64,000 nt of DNA, taken from the NCBI RefSeq assembly GCF_030009775.1, contig NZ_JASCTH010000012.1, positions 62,001 to 126,000 on the forward strand, given 5' to 3'. Of the stretch, positions 34,706 through 42,763 are shown one piece after another. The DNA comes from Actinoplanes sandaracinus (GTDB taxonomy: Bacteria > Actinomycetota > Actinomycetes > Mycobacteriales > Micromonosporaceae). Within the stretch, counting starts at the first letter, position 1, and each line of letters starts with the position of its first letter. The notes beneath the pieces were generated by a model. That model made no database searches, was not told the DNA's origin, and saw only the letters and a program-made list of their open reading frames with translations. The position numbers and the translations under genes are program-made.

Positions 34706-35577
34706 CACGACTTCCCGCGTACCGGTTCGCCGGGCGCACCGCCGTGCTCACCGGCGCCGCCAGCGGCATCGGCGAACAACTCGCCTACGGCCTGGCTCAC
34801 CGCGGCAGCGACCTGGTGCTGGCCGACGTCGACGAGGGCCGGCTCAAACCGGTCGCCGCGCGGATCAGCGCCGCGCACCCCGGCCTCAACGTGCAGACGA
34901 TCATCGCCGACCTGGCCGACCGGTCCGCCGTCGACGCGCTCGCCACGCAGGTGCTCAACGAGCATCCGGCGATCGGCCTGCTCGTCAACAACGCCGGCAT
35001 CGCGCTGGGCGGCCGGTTCGACCAGGTGTCGATCGACCAGTTCGAGCAGGTCATGAACGTCAATTTCCGGGCGCCGATGCTGCTCACCCACGCTCTGCTG
35101 CCGTCGCTCACCGCCACGCCCGGCGGGCATCTGGTCAACGTGTCCAGCCTGTTCGGGCTGATCGCGCCGCCCGGCCAGAGCGCGTACTGCGCCAGCAAGT
35201 TCGCCCTGCGCGGGCTCAGCGAATCGCTGCGCAGCGAGCTGATCGACAACGGCGTGGGCGTCACCACCGTGCATCCCGGCGGCATCCGGACGAGGATCGC
35301 CGAAGCCGCGCTGGTGGGCTCACACGTACCGGAGGAGGAGATCGAACCGAACCGCAGACTCTTCGCCGCGCTGCTCAGCTATCCCCCGGAGAAGGCCGCG
35401 GAACTGATTCTGCGGGCCGTCGCGAAGCGAAAGGCCCGGCTGCTCATCGCCACCAGCGCCAAGGCGCCGGACCTGCTCGCCCGGCTCCTGCCGGTCGGTC
35501 ACGCGAGGATCGTCCGCGCGGTCACCGTCGCTTCCGCCCGCGGCGCGCGCCCGGCCGGCCAGGCGGCCAGAAGATGA
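34702..35577 (+). CDS. Short-chain dehydrogenase/reductase (SadH-like)
   Basis: 291 residues. Cofactor site TGAASGIGEQLA, LVNNAG and catalytic YCASK with the preceding Ser in NVSSLFG are all present. A C-terminal extension (residues 245-291) is basic and Ala/Arg-rich. The arrangement next to a Baeyer-Villiger monooxygenase and hydrolase resembles part of the mymA operon of M. tuberculosis (mymA, lipR, sadH). It overlaps both neighbours by ATGA. Confidence 0.92.
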   Translation: MTRLPAYRFAGRTAVLTGAASGIGEQLAYGLAHRGSDLVLADVDEGRLKPVAARISAAHPGLNVQTIIADLADRSAVDALATQVLNEHPAIGLLVNNAGIALGGRFDQVSIDQFEQVMNVNFRAPMLLTHALLPSLTATPGGHLVNVSSLFGLIAPPGQSAYCASKFALRGLSESLRSELIDNGVGVTTVHPGGIRTRIAEAALVGSHVPEEEIEPNRRLFAALLSYPPEKAAELILRAVAKRKARLLIATSAKAPDLLARLLPVGHARIVRAVTVASARGARPAGQAARR

Positions 35578-36413
35578 GATTCCTTGAGGTACGGGGTACG
35601 CGAGTCCGTGTCCACGAAACAGGCGATCCGGCCGCCCCGCCGGTCGTGCTGCTGCACGGCATCGGCCGCAGCCTGGAGGACTGGCTGCTCCAGCATCCGC
35701 TGCTGGACAGCGAATACCGGGTGATCAGCATCGACATGCCCGGATTCGGGCTGTCCCAGCGCATGCCGGCCCCGACGACCCTCGACGTCCTCGCCGACGG
35801 CGTGTGGGCCACCCTCGACACTCTCGGCGAGACCCGCCCCGTACACCTGATGGGCAACTCGCTCGGCGGCGCCGTGTCGATGACCATGCTGGCCGCCGCG
35901 CCCGGCCGGGTGTCCACACTGACCCTGGTGAACAGCGCCGGATTCGGCAAGGAGGTGACCGCCGCGCTGCGCCTGCTCGCCGTCCCCGGCCTCGGCCGGC
36001 ACATGCTGCGCCGCATCGACCGGCTCACCGCGCCCCGCATGGAACGCCTGCTCTTCACCGACCGCGCCCTGGTCACCCCGGAACGCGTTGCGATGGCCAT
36101 CAAGGTCGCTCAGCAGCCGGATTTCGCCCCCGTCTACCTGGAGGTGGCCCGAGCGCTCGGCGGTTTCCGGGGCATCGCCGCCGCCTGGCGAACCGACCTG
36201 CTCGCCCGCCTCACCGCCCACGAGAAACCGACGCTGATCGTGTGGGGGGATCGTGACCTGATCCTGCCCAGCAAGCATCTCGCCGCGGCCCGAGCGGCGT
36301 TCCCGCACGCCCAGTCCCACATGTTCGCCGACACCGGCCACATGCCACAGATCGAACGGCCCGCCGAGTTCGCCGGGCTGGCCCGCCCGATGCTGGCCCG
36401 GGTCTCCGTCTGA
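35574..36413 (+). CDS. Alpha/beta hydrolase (esterase/lipase-like)
   Basis: 279 residues with a complete triad: oxyanion HGIGRS, nucleophile Ser in GNSLGG, Asp in WGDRDLILP and His in DTGHMPQIERP. It is cytoplasmic with no signal peptide. As the last gene of the operon it is suited to cleave the ester produced by the monooxygenase. A strong hairpin follows. Confidence 0.92.
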   Translation: MRFLEVRGTRVRVHETGDPAAPPVVLLHGIGRSLEDWLLQHPLLDSEYRVISIDMPGFGLSQRMPAPTTLDVLADGVWATLDTLGETRPVHLMGNSLGGAVSMTMLAAAPGRVSTLTLVNSAGFGKEVTAALRLLAVPGLGRHMLRRIDRLTAPRMERLLFTDRALVTPERVAMAIKVAQQPDFAPVYLEVARALGGFRGIAAAWRTDLLARLTAHEKPTLIVWGDRDLILPSKHLAAARAAFPHAQSHMFADTGHMPQIERPAEFAGLARPMLARVSV

Positions 36414-36432
36414 GACGTCACTGAGGGGGCAC

Positions 36433-36467
36433 GGTCCGGGTGGCGCCCAGGGGGCGCCACCCGGACC
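36433..36467 (+). terminator. 15-bp hairpin ending the monooxygenase operon
   Basis: GGTCCGGGTGGCGCC (36433-36447) pairs with 36453-36467 around CAGGG, 20 bp after the hydrolase stop. Confidence 0.75.
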
Positions 36468-36484
36468 CCGCGGCTTCCGCCGCG

Positions 36485-36565
36485 GCCCCCCCCCACGGCC
36501 AGTGTCGCCGTGTTCATGGGGCTGGGGGGGCCCTGGGGGGGGGGCCCCCCGGGGGGCCCCCCCCC
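36485..36565. repeat. Extreme G/C homopolymer cluster
   Basis: A C-run (36486-36494), then a G-run of ten (36535-36544) followed by C6, G6 and C9. The alternating runs could form a very stable hairpin or G-quadruplex. Run lengths in such DNA are prone to sequencing error. Confidence 0.75.
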
Positions 36566-36614
36566 GCACCGCTCGTCTTCCGCCGCGTCCGCCCGCCTCG
36601 GCCTGTGCTGTGGC

Positions 36615-37004
36615 CTATGGTCCGGCTTGGCGGTCAGCGGAGCCGACTCCGTCGACGTAACCCACCGCGGGGTCACCCGAAGCGACGCGGACCGGATAGT
36701 TCCAACGGCGGAGAGCCTGCGCCATCTTCGCGGCGCCCGCGGGATTGGCTGAGTGAATGATGACGACACCGACATCGAAGGGGCGGCACTCGAAGGCAGC
36801 CCGTTCAAGGACTTCCACGACCGGCCAGATGGTGTCATCGTCGCCCAGATCGTGGTCGAGCCACAGTTCATCGAGCCGGTTGCTCCGGTGACGGTCGAGA
36901 AGCTCGACTCCGGCTGAGCTGGTGCGCGCCACCTCGGCCGGCCGGCCGTCAACGAATGAGCGGAGATCGTCGACGAGGACGATCGCCGGCTTTCGGTCAG
37001 TCAT
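36615..37004 (-). CDS. Cyclic-phosphate-processing receiver-domain protein
   Basis: 129 residues. The sequence begins TDRKPAIVLVDDLRSF and has ELWLDHDLGDDDTIWPVVEV, then DVGVVIIHSANPAGAAKM. This fits the receiver-like domain annotated for cyclic-phosphate processing, with a DD pair and LDHDLG in place of the usual phosphoacceptor loop. No output domain is present. Those proteins are proposed to act in RNA or nucleotide end processing, but no experiment known to me fixes the role. It stands alone between two intergenic hairpins. Confidence 0.7.
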   Translation of the reverse strand: MTDRKPAIVLVDDLRSFVDGRPAEVARTSSAGVELLDRHRSNRLDELWLDHDLGDDDTIWPVVEVLERAAFECRPFDVGVVIIHSANPAGAAKMAQALRRWNYPVRVASGDPAVGYVDGVGSADRQAGP

Positions 37005-37041
37005 CGCACTCCTCCACGGCGCCTCGAAAAGAACATTCGGT

Positions 37042-37072
37042 GATCGGGACGGGTTTGCGGCCCGTCCCGATC
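37042..37072 (-). terminator. 12-bp hairpin after the minus-strand secreted paralogue
   Basis: GATCGGGACGGG (37042-37053) pairs with 37061-37072. Its core CGGGACGGGC...GCCCGTCCCG is the same as that behind the plus-strand paralogue at 38763, so the terminators were duplicated with the genes. Confidence 0.75.
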
Positions 37073-37080
37073 AGCGTGCC

Positions 37081-37632
37081 CTACAGGAGGCACTCCCAGG
37101 AGTGCGGGTCCCGGAAGTTGGTGAAGCGGTCGAGGCGGTAGCCGAAGTACGTCTCGAAGCACGCCTGCCCGACATTGATGTCGGCCAGAGCGCCGGACTC
37201 GCTGGAACGGCAGTGCCAGTCGTAGGCGGTGTCACCGGACAGCACCGCCGTGTCGAAGCCCTGGCTCCGGCAGTATCGGGTGAAGTCCGGTGCGCCTCCC
37301 TGGCGATTCGAGACGAACCAGCAGCGCACCGAAGCCGGGTCGGAGAAGGTGCCGATGCGGTGGACGTTCCGCGGAACGTATGTCCAGCGACAGGCCTCGT
37401 CGAACGAGATGTCGGCCTGGCGGTTGTCATTGCCGCGGCAGTGCCAGTCGTAGGCGGTGGAGCCGGTCAAGACGGCATCGGTATACCCCTGGGACTGGCA
37501 GTAGCCGCCCAGGTCGGGCGCGCCGAGGTCGTAGGGCGTGCGCGGCGTGGCGCCGGCCGGGGCGGCGAAGACGCTGAGGGCGGTGGCCAGTGTCGCGACC
37601 GTCAACAGCACGGCGCGCAAGATTCGTGACAT
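37081..37632 (-). CDS. Secreted Cys-rich two-repeat protein A, unknown
   Basis: 183 residues from MSRILRAVLL; the purine-rich AAGGAAGGAA lies about 10 bp upstream. A signal peptide ends near residue 28. The mature part contains two copies of a roughly 45-residue unit, each starting YCxSQG and containing TAYDWHCR and a later Cys (EACRWTY, QACFETY), so six or more Cys could form disulfides. The units are followed by RIGTFSDP and RFTNFRDP. It is paralogous to the divergent gene at 38207. No enzyme motif is seen; function unknown. Confidence 0.8.
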   Translation of the reverse strand: MSRILRAVLLTVATLATALSVFAAPAGATPRTPYDLGAPDLGGYCQSQGYTDAVLTGSTAYDWHCRGNDNRQADISFDEACRWTYVPRNVHRIGTFSDPASVRCWFVSNRQGGAPDFTRYCRSQGFDTAVLSGDTAYDWHCRSSESGALADINVGQACFETYFGYRLDRFTNFRDPHSWECLL

Positions 37633-37847
37633 GGGGGTGGTGATTCCTTCCTTGCCGAGTGGTGTGCTCCGAGGCTCGCCAAGCGCCGGTGACCGGGAGG
37701 GTGAGCGCCTTGACGGGGTAGCGGGGTGCGGCGCCGAACACCGTTCGGTCGCTGGGCCGTTCCAGACGTCCGCGTCCGTAGCCGATGCGGACGCTGGCAA
37801 CTGCCCTGTGAACCCCTCGAACCATTGTGGAGTTGACCGAGCGAATT

Positions 37848-37859
37848 GCAAGTTCTTGC
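37848..37859 (-). promoter_or_regulatory. GCAAG-N2-CTTGC element, left copy
   Basis: Read on the minus strand this is GCAAGAACTTGC, 216 bp before the start of protein A. It is identical over 12 bp to the right copy. Confidence 0.55.
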
Positions 37860-38065
37860 GGTCCTTGTAGGTTTACGTCACACCCAGGTTTACGACCTGC
37901 CGAGTACGCCTGCAGGTATCGATCACCGAGGGGCCCGCCCCGCCACCACTCAGGCTGGCAGGTGAGCCCGTGGCGCTGTGTCCGTCGTCTCGTTGGCCCT
38001 GGGCCCCTGAGAAATCGCCGGTCACAACCCCCTCGACCACCCCATTAACCGAGCGACGTGAATGC

Positions 38066-38094
38066 TTGACACATGACGTCTACATGCAGGTAAT
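38066..38094 (+). promoter_or_regulatory. Probable promoter of protein B
   Basis: A consensus -35 TTGACA (38066-38071) is followed after 17 bp by GGTAAT (38089-38094), an acceptable actinobacterial -10. The right GCAAGAACTTGC element begins one base later, at the expected transcription start. Confidence 0.5.
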
Positions 38095-38106
38095 GCAAGA
38101 ACTTGC
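38095..38106 (+). promoter_or_regulatory. GCAAG-N2-CTTGC element, right copy
   Basis: TGCAAGAACTTGCA (38094-38107) is an inverted repeat with a 2-bp spacer at the predicted start of transcription of protein B, a position typical of repressor sites. Confidence 0.6.
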
Positions 38107-38206
38107 AGCGATCCAGGGATGTCCATATGGTGGGGCCCGCCCACCGGACACCGCCGTCCGGCCCCACGTGGGGCATGCCCACCACGAGGAAGGAAAGTCC
38201 ATCACC

Positions 38207-38752
38207 ATGCCACGCATGCTGCGTAACGTCCTGATGATGGCCGCGACGCTCATCGCCGCCCTCGGACTCTTCGCCGCCCCGGCCGGCGCCAGCCCATATC
38301 CGGCCACGGACCAGGGCCGGGCGGACCTCGCCGGCTACTGCCGGTCGCAGGGACACACCGATGCCGTGCTGACCGGCTCCACCGCCTACGACTGGCACTG
38401 CCGGACCACCGACAACCGCCTGGTCGATATCGCCTTCGACGACGCCTGCCTTCGCACCGTCGGCGGCCACGATCGAATCGGCAACTTCTACGACCCTCAG
38501 TCCGTGCACTGCTGGACCTTCTCGCCTCAGCCGACCGCACCAGACTTCACCGGATGGTGCCAGCACAGGTTCGGCTACGACGAAGCGGTATTGCTCGGCA
38601 ACACCGCGTACGACTGGCGCTGCCGCAACACGCAGTCGGGTGCCCTGGCCGACATCGCCGTCTGGGAAGCATGCCTGTTCACGCTCCGCGGGCACGGGAT
38701 CGACCGCTTCCGCGACTTCTACGACCCGCGCTCCTGGGAGTGCCAGCGCTAG
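38207..38752 (+). CDS. Secreted Cys-rich two-repeat protein B, unknown
   Basis: 181 residues from MPRMLRNVLM, with GAGGAAGGAAAG about 10 bp upstream; a longer frame to 37970 would cover the promoter. A signal peptide ends near residue 28 (PAGAS). Two units carry YCRSQGHTDAVLTGSTAYDW and FGYDEAVLLGNTAYDWRCRN, each followed by a D-I-A segment and a Cys (DDACLRT, WEACLFT). It is clearly paralogous to protein A, most so in the first repeat. Both have small, disulfide-rich, secreted character, but no activity can be assigned. Confidence 0.82.
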   Translation: MPRMLRNVLMMAATLIAALGLFAAPAGASPYPATDQGRADLAGYCRSQGHTDAVLTGSTAYDWHCRTTDNRLVDIAFDDACLRTVGGHDRIGNFYDPQSVHCWTFSPQPTAPDFTGWCQHRFGYDEAVLLGNTAYDWRCRNTQSGALADIAVWEACLFTLRGHGIDRFRDFYDPRSWECQR

Positions 38753-38762
38753 TACGCCCGAT

Positions 38763-38789
38763 CCGGGACGGGCGCGGTGCCCGTCCCGG
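38763..38789 (+). terminator. 11-bp hairpin with T-run after protein B
   Basis: CCGGGACGGGC (38763-38773) pairs with 38779-38789 around GCGGT and is followed by TTT, 10 bp after the stop codon. Confidence 0.8.
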
Positions 38790-39198
38790 TTTCCCGGGCA
38801 GGGCATTCAGCCACGATCGGTCACCTCGCGTGGCCGACTCCTGCGCTGGCCGGGGCCCGGAACCGAGGTGAGAGCGAAGGAATCACCCGGCGATGTCGGC
38901 CGGCCCTTCGCCGGTGAGCGCTTCGCCCTGCCGAGCAGTCACTCCCCCGCACGGCCGCCTGTCACACGGCGGAACTCTCCCTTTGCGGCGGTCGCCTTCT
39001 CCTCGGCGGGCGCTTCGCCGTTTCGGGCAGCGGTTTTCCCCACGCCGTCGGCCGCACACACCGCGGTTGCCCTTTTCGGGCAGCCGCCTCCCCTTCCGGC
39101 CAACCGTGCAGGCGGCGGACCGCTTCGCCCTCGGACGATCGTCCCAGCGCGCGCCTCGCCCTTCCGGTGGCCGCGTCGTGGCATGGCTGGCCGTACCG
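38790..39198. other. Gene-free GC-rich stretch
   Basis: Only low-complexity words such as CTTCGCC, TTTCGGGCAGC and CTTCCGG recur here. No ribosome-binding site, hairpin or frame with protein-like composition was seen between protein B and the end of the membrane-protein gene. Confidence 0.5.
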
Positions 39199-40944
39199 TC
39201 ACTCCGCGGCTCGGCGGACCGTGATCTCGCTGCGGGCCAGGTGGCTGGGCAGGGCGTCACGGGAAGCGCCCGCACTCAGCGTTCTCGCGACGGCCGGATC
39301 GACCACGAGCGCCGTCAGCTGGAACGTCTCGTCGCCCCCGCTCTCCAGACCGGCCGGGCCGCAGACGAAAGACCGGCCACCCCGGCAGGCGCCCACGACG
39401 TGGTACGCGGTTCCGCCACCGTGCCGCCACAACAACCACACCTGGTGGTCGGTGGGCAGCTCCGCGCTGCCGCTGACGGTCGTGGCCGCGGTGACGGTCT
39501 CGCCCTCGCCGGGCTTGCTGAAGCTGACCGAGGCCGCCTTCTCCGGTGTCCCGGCACGCGCCTGCTTCCTCATCGCGGGAGTCCTGGCCCCCGCCGGAGC
39601 CGTTCGTGTGGGCAAGGCGCTCGCCCCCGGCACGGCCGTCACGACACGGCCACCGGCGGGCGGCACCAGAGCCGGTGATCCGGTCCGGCGGCCCGCAGTG
39701 CCCAACCTCGTACCCGGCATCGGGTAGCCCGCGGCCGTCGCGCTGGGCGCCACGAACGGCGCCAGGCCGGGCTGCGCCGCCCCGGCGGACGCCGTCACGA
39801 CCGGTGCCTGCGATGCGATCACCGGCGCCGGACGGAACTCCGGGGCCTCCGGTGAAGCCCCGAAGGCCGGGACGACGACGGCCCCCACCCCAGCGGCCGC
39901 GAGCGCGACGCTCAGGACCGGCCGCTTGCGCGCCTCCCGGCTCAGCGTCGCCGCCATCCGCCCCAGGGCGGCGGTGTCAGGCATGGACCGCCCGCTCAGT
40001 GACCATCCACCCCGTGGCCAACCGCCCCCTGGCCGTCCATTCTCTAGACGTCCGTTCTCTGACCGTCCGCGCAGTGACCGGCCACTCAATGACCGGCCTG
40101 CGGCGGCCGGTTCGGGCTCGGGCCGCGCGTCTCCGGCCGAACTCGCGCTGGCGGCCCGGCGCGACGTCTCGGCCAGCCGGGCGGTCCACGCTCGGCCCGC
40201 CTCGTCGGCCTTGCGGGCACTTTCGGGCAGCCGCGCCCGGTCAGCCGACCGCATGCTCTCGGCGAGTCCCGCCGTGACGGCGAACCGCACGGTCTCCGTC
40301 AACCGCGCCTTGTCCGCCAACCGCGCCTTGTCCGCCAACCGCGCGGTCTCCGCCGGTCCCGTGGGGTCGGCGGGCCCTGCGATATCCGTCGGCCGCGCGT
40401 TCTCGGACAGCGTCACTGGGACGGTCAGCCGGGCGGTCTCGGCCGGCCCCGGGATATCGGGAACTCGTCCGGTATGGGGCGACGCCGCGAGGTCGGACCG
40501 CGCCGCTGGAACAGTCAGCCGGGCGGTCTCGGCCAGGCCGGCCGGAACGGTCAACCGTGCCATGCCAGACGACCCCGCAACGTCGGACGTCCCCGCTGGA
40601 GCGGTCAACCGTGCCGTGTCAGACAACCCCACGATGCCGGACGACCCCGCTGGGACGGTCAACTTCGCGGTCTCGGCCAGGCCCGCTGGAACGGTCAACC
40701 TCGCGGTCTCGGCCAAGCCCGCTGGAACGCTCAACCGCGCGATGCCAGTCGACCCCGCGATGCCGGACGGCCCCGCAACGCCAGACGACACCGCGATGCC
40801 GGACGACACCGCAGCGCCGGACAGCGCCGCAGTGCCGGCCGGTGCTGTGGGAACGGTCAACCGCGCGGTCTCAGCCAGCCGCGCGCTGTCGGCTTGCGGC
40901 TTGTGGGGGCCGCCGGATTCGGATCCTCGGGAGGGGGCAACCAT
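39199..40944 (-). CDS. Repeat-rich single-pass membrane protein, unknown
   Basis: 581 residues from MVAPSRGSESG, with GGAAGG 6 bp upstream. The N-terminal 310 residues lack a signal peptide and consist of about eight degenerate copies of LAETARLTVPAG, then Ala/Arg/Asp-rich repeats and RS-rich repeats (SLSGRSLRGRSENGR). A single membrane segment lies near 340-361 (LSVALAAAGVGAVVV), so the repeat region should be cytoplasmic. Outside are a Pro/Ala-rich stalk and a C-terminal Ig-like domain (about 468-575) with VSFSKPGEGETVTAATTVSG, VWLLWRHGGGTAYHV and two Cys. Similar exposed domains occur in actinobacterial surface proteins. No function is assigned. Confidence 0.72.
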   Translation of the reverse strand: MVAPSRGSESGGPHKPQADSARLAETARLTVPTAPAGTAALSGAAVSSGIAVSSGVAGPSGIAGSTGIARLSVPAGLAETARLTVPAGLAETAKLTVPAGSSGIVGLSDTARLTAPAGTSDVAGSSGMARLTVPAGLAETARLTVPAARSDLAASPHTGRVPDIPGPAETARLTVPVTLSENARPTDIAGPADPTGPAETARLADKARLADKARLTETVRFAVTAGLAESMRSADRARLPESARKADEAGRAWTARLAETSRRAASASSAGDARPEPEPAAAGRSLSGRSLRGRSENGRLENGRPGGGWPRGGWSLSGRSMPDTAALGRMAATLSREARKRPVLSVALAAAGVGAVVVPAFGASPEAPEFRPAPVIASQAPVVTASAGAAQPGLAPFVAPSATAAGYPMPGTRLGTAGRRTGSPALVPPAGGRVVTAVPGASALPTRTAPAGARTPAMRKQARAGTPEKAASVSFSKPGEGETVTAATTVSGSAELPTDHQVWLLWRHGGGTAYHVVGACRGGRSFVCGPAGLESGGDETFQLTALVVDPAVARTLSAGASRDALPSHLARSEITVRRAAE

Positions 40945-41508
40945 CGAACGCCTTCCGCATGATCGGAGGCCGCCGGTGAACCGCCGGCCGGAGCGCCGTG
41001 CTCGGCGGCGCGTCCGACCCGATAACCCGACTCAACCCAAATTAGATGCGGTTGTCCGGAGTGTCGGTATTGTGGCGCGCCTCTCCCACCCTCCGACCCG
41101 CTCCCCGACTCCGGCTCCCCATCGGCCTCGGGGTCAGGCCTCGAACCCGCCGCAAACCCGGCTTCCCAGCCCCAAACCCAGTTTCGGTCACCTCGGACCC
41201 CGGCCGAGAACCTGTCCCGAGCTCGAATCCAGTTCCGGCCGCGATGCCGCCTTGGAGCCCACCGCGAACGTCCTCCCTGAACACGCCTCCAACCCCGCCG
41301 CAAACCCGGCCTCAGACTCGCCTCACCTCGGCCCGAGCCCCGCCGCGCGAACTCGCCGCAACCCGCGGCCCCCCGAACCCCGCCGCGGACCCGAGCCTCG
41401 AACGCGCCGCAACCCGCGGCCCCCCCCCGAACCCCGCCGCGGACCCCAGCCTCGAACGCGCTCAGACCCAGCCGCGAAGCCTCCCGGAGCCCCGCCTCGA
41501 ACGTGGCC
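40945..41508. repeat. Gene-free region ending in a 51-bp tandem repeat
   Basis: 564 bp between the membrane-protein start and the citrate synthase stop. From 41354 to about 41457 two copies of a 51-53-bp unit starting CGCCGCAACCCGCGGCCCCC occur, differing in a C-run. Upstream, AACCCGGCTTCC-like words are scattered. The part next to 40945 must hold the membrane-protein promoter. Confidence 0.65.
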
Positions 41509-42696
41509 TCAGCCGTTACGCCTCAGCGCTTCGGACCAGCCACTGACCCCTGAGGCCTGACGTCCCCCGGGGCCCACGTAGTCCGCCGACGGCCGGATGA
41601 TCTTGCCGAGGCGCTTCTGTTCCAGGATGTGCGCGCTCCAGCCGGCGGTCCGCGCGCATGTGAACATGGCGGTGAACATCTCGGCCGGCACTCCCGCGAA
41701 GTCGAGGATCACGGCCGCCCAGAACTCGACGTTCGTCTCGAGGACCCGGTCCGGTTTGCGTTCCCGCAGTTCAGCCAGGGCTGCCACCTCCAACTGCCGG
41801 GCCACCTCGTAGCGCGGAGCGGCCAGCTCGCGGGCGGCATCCCGCAGAATCCGCGCCCGGGGGTCCTCGGCCCGGTAGATCGCGTGCCCGAACCCCATCA
41901 GCCGCTGCCCGCGGTCGAGGAGGTCACGCACGTACCGCCGAGGGTCGGCGCCCTTCTCGACGTCCTCGATCATGCCGAGCGCCCGCGACGGAGCCCCGCC
42001 GTGCAACGGCCCGGAGAGCGCCGCGACGGCCGCGGACAGGCAGGCCGGGGCGTCCGCGCCGGTGCTGGCGACGACGCGCGCGGTGAACGTGGAGGCGTTC
42101 ATGCCGTGCTCGGCCGCGCAGATCCAGTAGCGGTCGATCGCCGCGACGTGCCGCGGGTCGGGCTCGCCCTGCCAGGCGATCATGAACCGCTCGGTGGCCG
42201 TCCGGCCCGCGTCGATGAGCCGCTGCGGCACCGCCGGAAGACCCGAAGACGACGCACCGCCCGAAGATGATGTCTGGCCCGAAGACGATGCCGGAAGGCG
42301 GGAGGTGGCCCCGGCCGGGAAAGCGGCCCGGGCAGCATGGGCGACATATGACAGGACCGCCGCCGACGCGCGGGCCACGTCCTCCCGCGCTTGGGCGCCG
42401 GAGATGTCGATCAGCTGGCCCAGCTTCCAGCGCGGGGCCAGGAGCGACACCGCGGCCTGCACGTCAGCCCGGATGTCGCCGGAGTTTTCCACAGGCGCGA
42501 GGGGCTCGGCTACCGGTAGTCCCCGTTCGAAGTCACCATCGACGAGCAGTCCCCACACGTCGCCGAACGACACCGTTCCGGCGAGAGAGTCGATGTCCAC
42601 GCCGCGGTATCGCAGCGCCCCGCCGTCGCGGTCGGGTTCGGCGATCTCGGTGTCGAACGCGACGACACCGGCAAGTCCAGGATTGACTGTCAACAT
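41509..42696 (-). CDS. Citrate synthase homologue (citrate synthase 2 type)
   Basis: 395 residues from MLTVNPGLAGVVAFDT; the alternative ATG at 42720 falls in the shared regulatory gap. Catalytic-region motifs are LSGPLHGGAPS and FGHAIYRAEDPRA. The third catalytic region reads TNVEFWAAVILD, where classical enzymes have NVD; this is usual in this actinobacterial subfamily. Residues about 134-165 hold an inserted Ser/Gly stretch (SSSGQTSSSGGASSSG). Condensation of an acyl-CoA with oxaloacetate is expected. It is divergent from a second homologue with a DNA-binding domain. Confidence 0.87.
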   Translation of the reverse strand: MLTVNPGLAGVVAFDTEIAEPDRDGGALRYRGVDIDSLAGTVSFGDVWGLLVDGDFERGLPVAEPLAPVENSGDIRADVQAAVSLLAPRWKLGQLIDISGAQAREDVARASAAVLSYVAHAARAAFPAGATSRLPASSSGQTSSSGGASSSGLPAVPQRLIDAGRTATERFMIAWQGEPDPRHVAAIDRYWICAAEHGMNASTFTARVVASTGADAPACLSAAVAALSGPLHGGAPSRALGMIEDVEKGADPRRYVRDLLDRGQRLMGFGHAIYRAEDPRARILRDAARELAAPRYEVARQLEVAALAELRERKPDRVLETNVEFWAAVILDFAGVPAEMFTAMFTCARTAGWSAHILEQKRLGKIIRPSADYVGPGGRQASGVSGWSEALRRNG

Positions 42697-42763
42697 GACA
42701 TCAATGTGGATCCGGTACATGTTGATGTCAATGTTGATCCAGTCAATATGAGAGCATGACTAC
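42697..42763. promoter_or_regulatory. 67-bp divergent gap with 16-bp direct repeats
   Basis: TCAATGTGGATCCGGT (42701-42716) and TCAATGTTGATCCAGT (42728-42743) recur 27 bp apart, interlaced with ACATCAATGT and ACATGTTGATGT palindromes. It is much AT-richer than its surroundings. These are good candidate sites for the HTH-carrying citrate synthase homologue. Confidence 0.6.

Larger units (their letters stand above)
37633..38206. promoter_or_regulatory. Divergent control region of the secreted paralogues
   Basis: 574 bp without a gene. It carries two copies of GCAAG-N2-CTTGC, one per side, oriented alike with respect to each gene. The leaders just before both starts also match (AAGGAA followed by TCACCA), showing that the inverted duplication reached past the coding regions. 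Confidence 0.65.
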
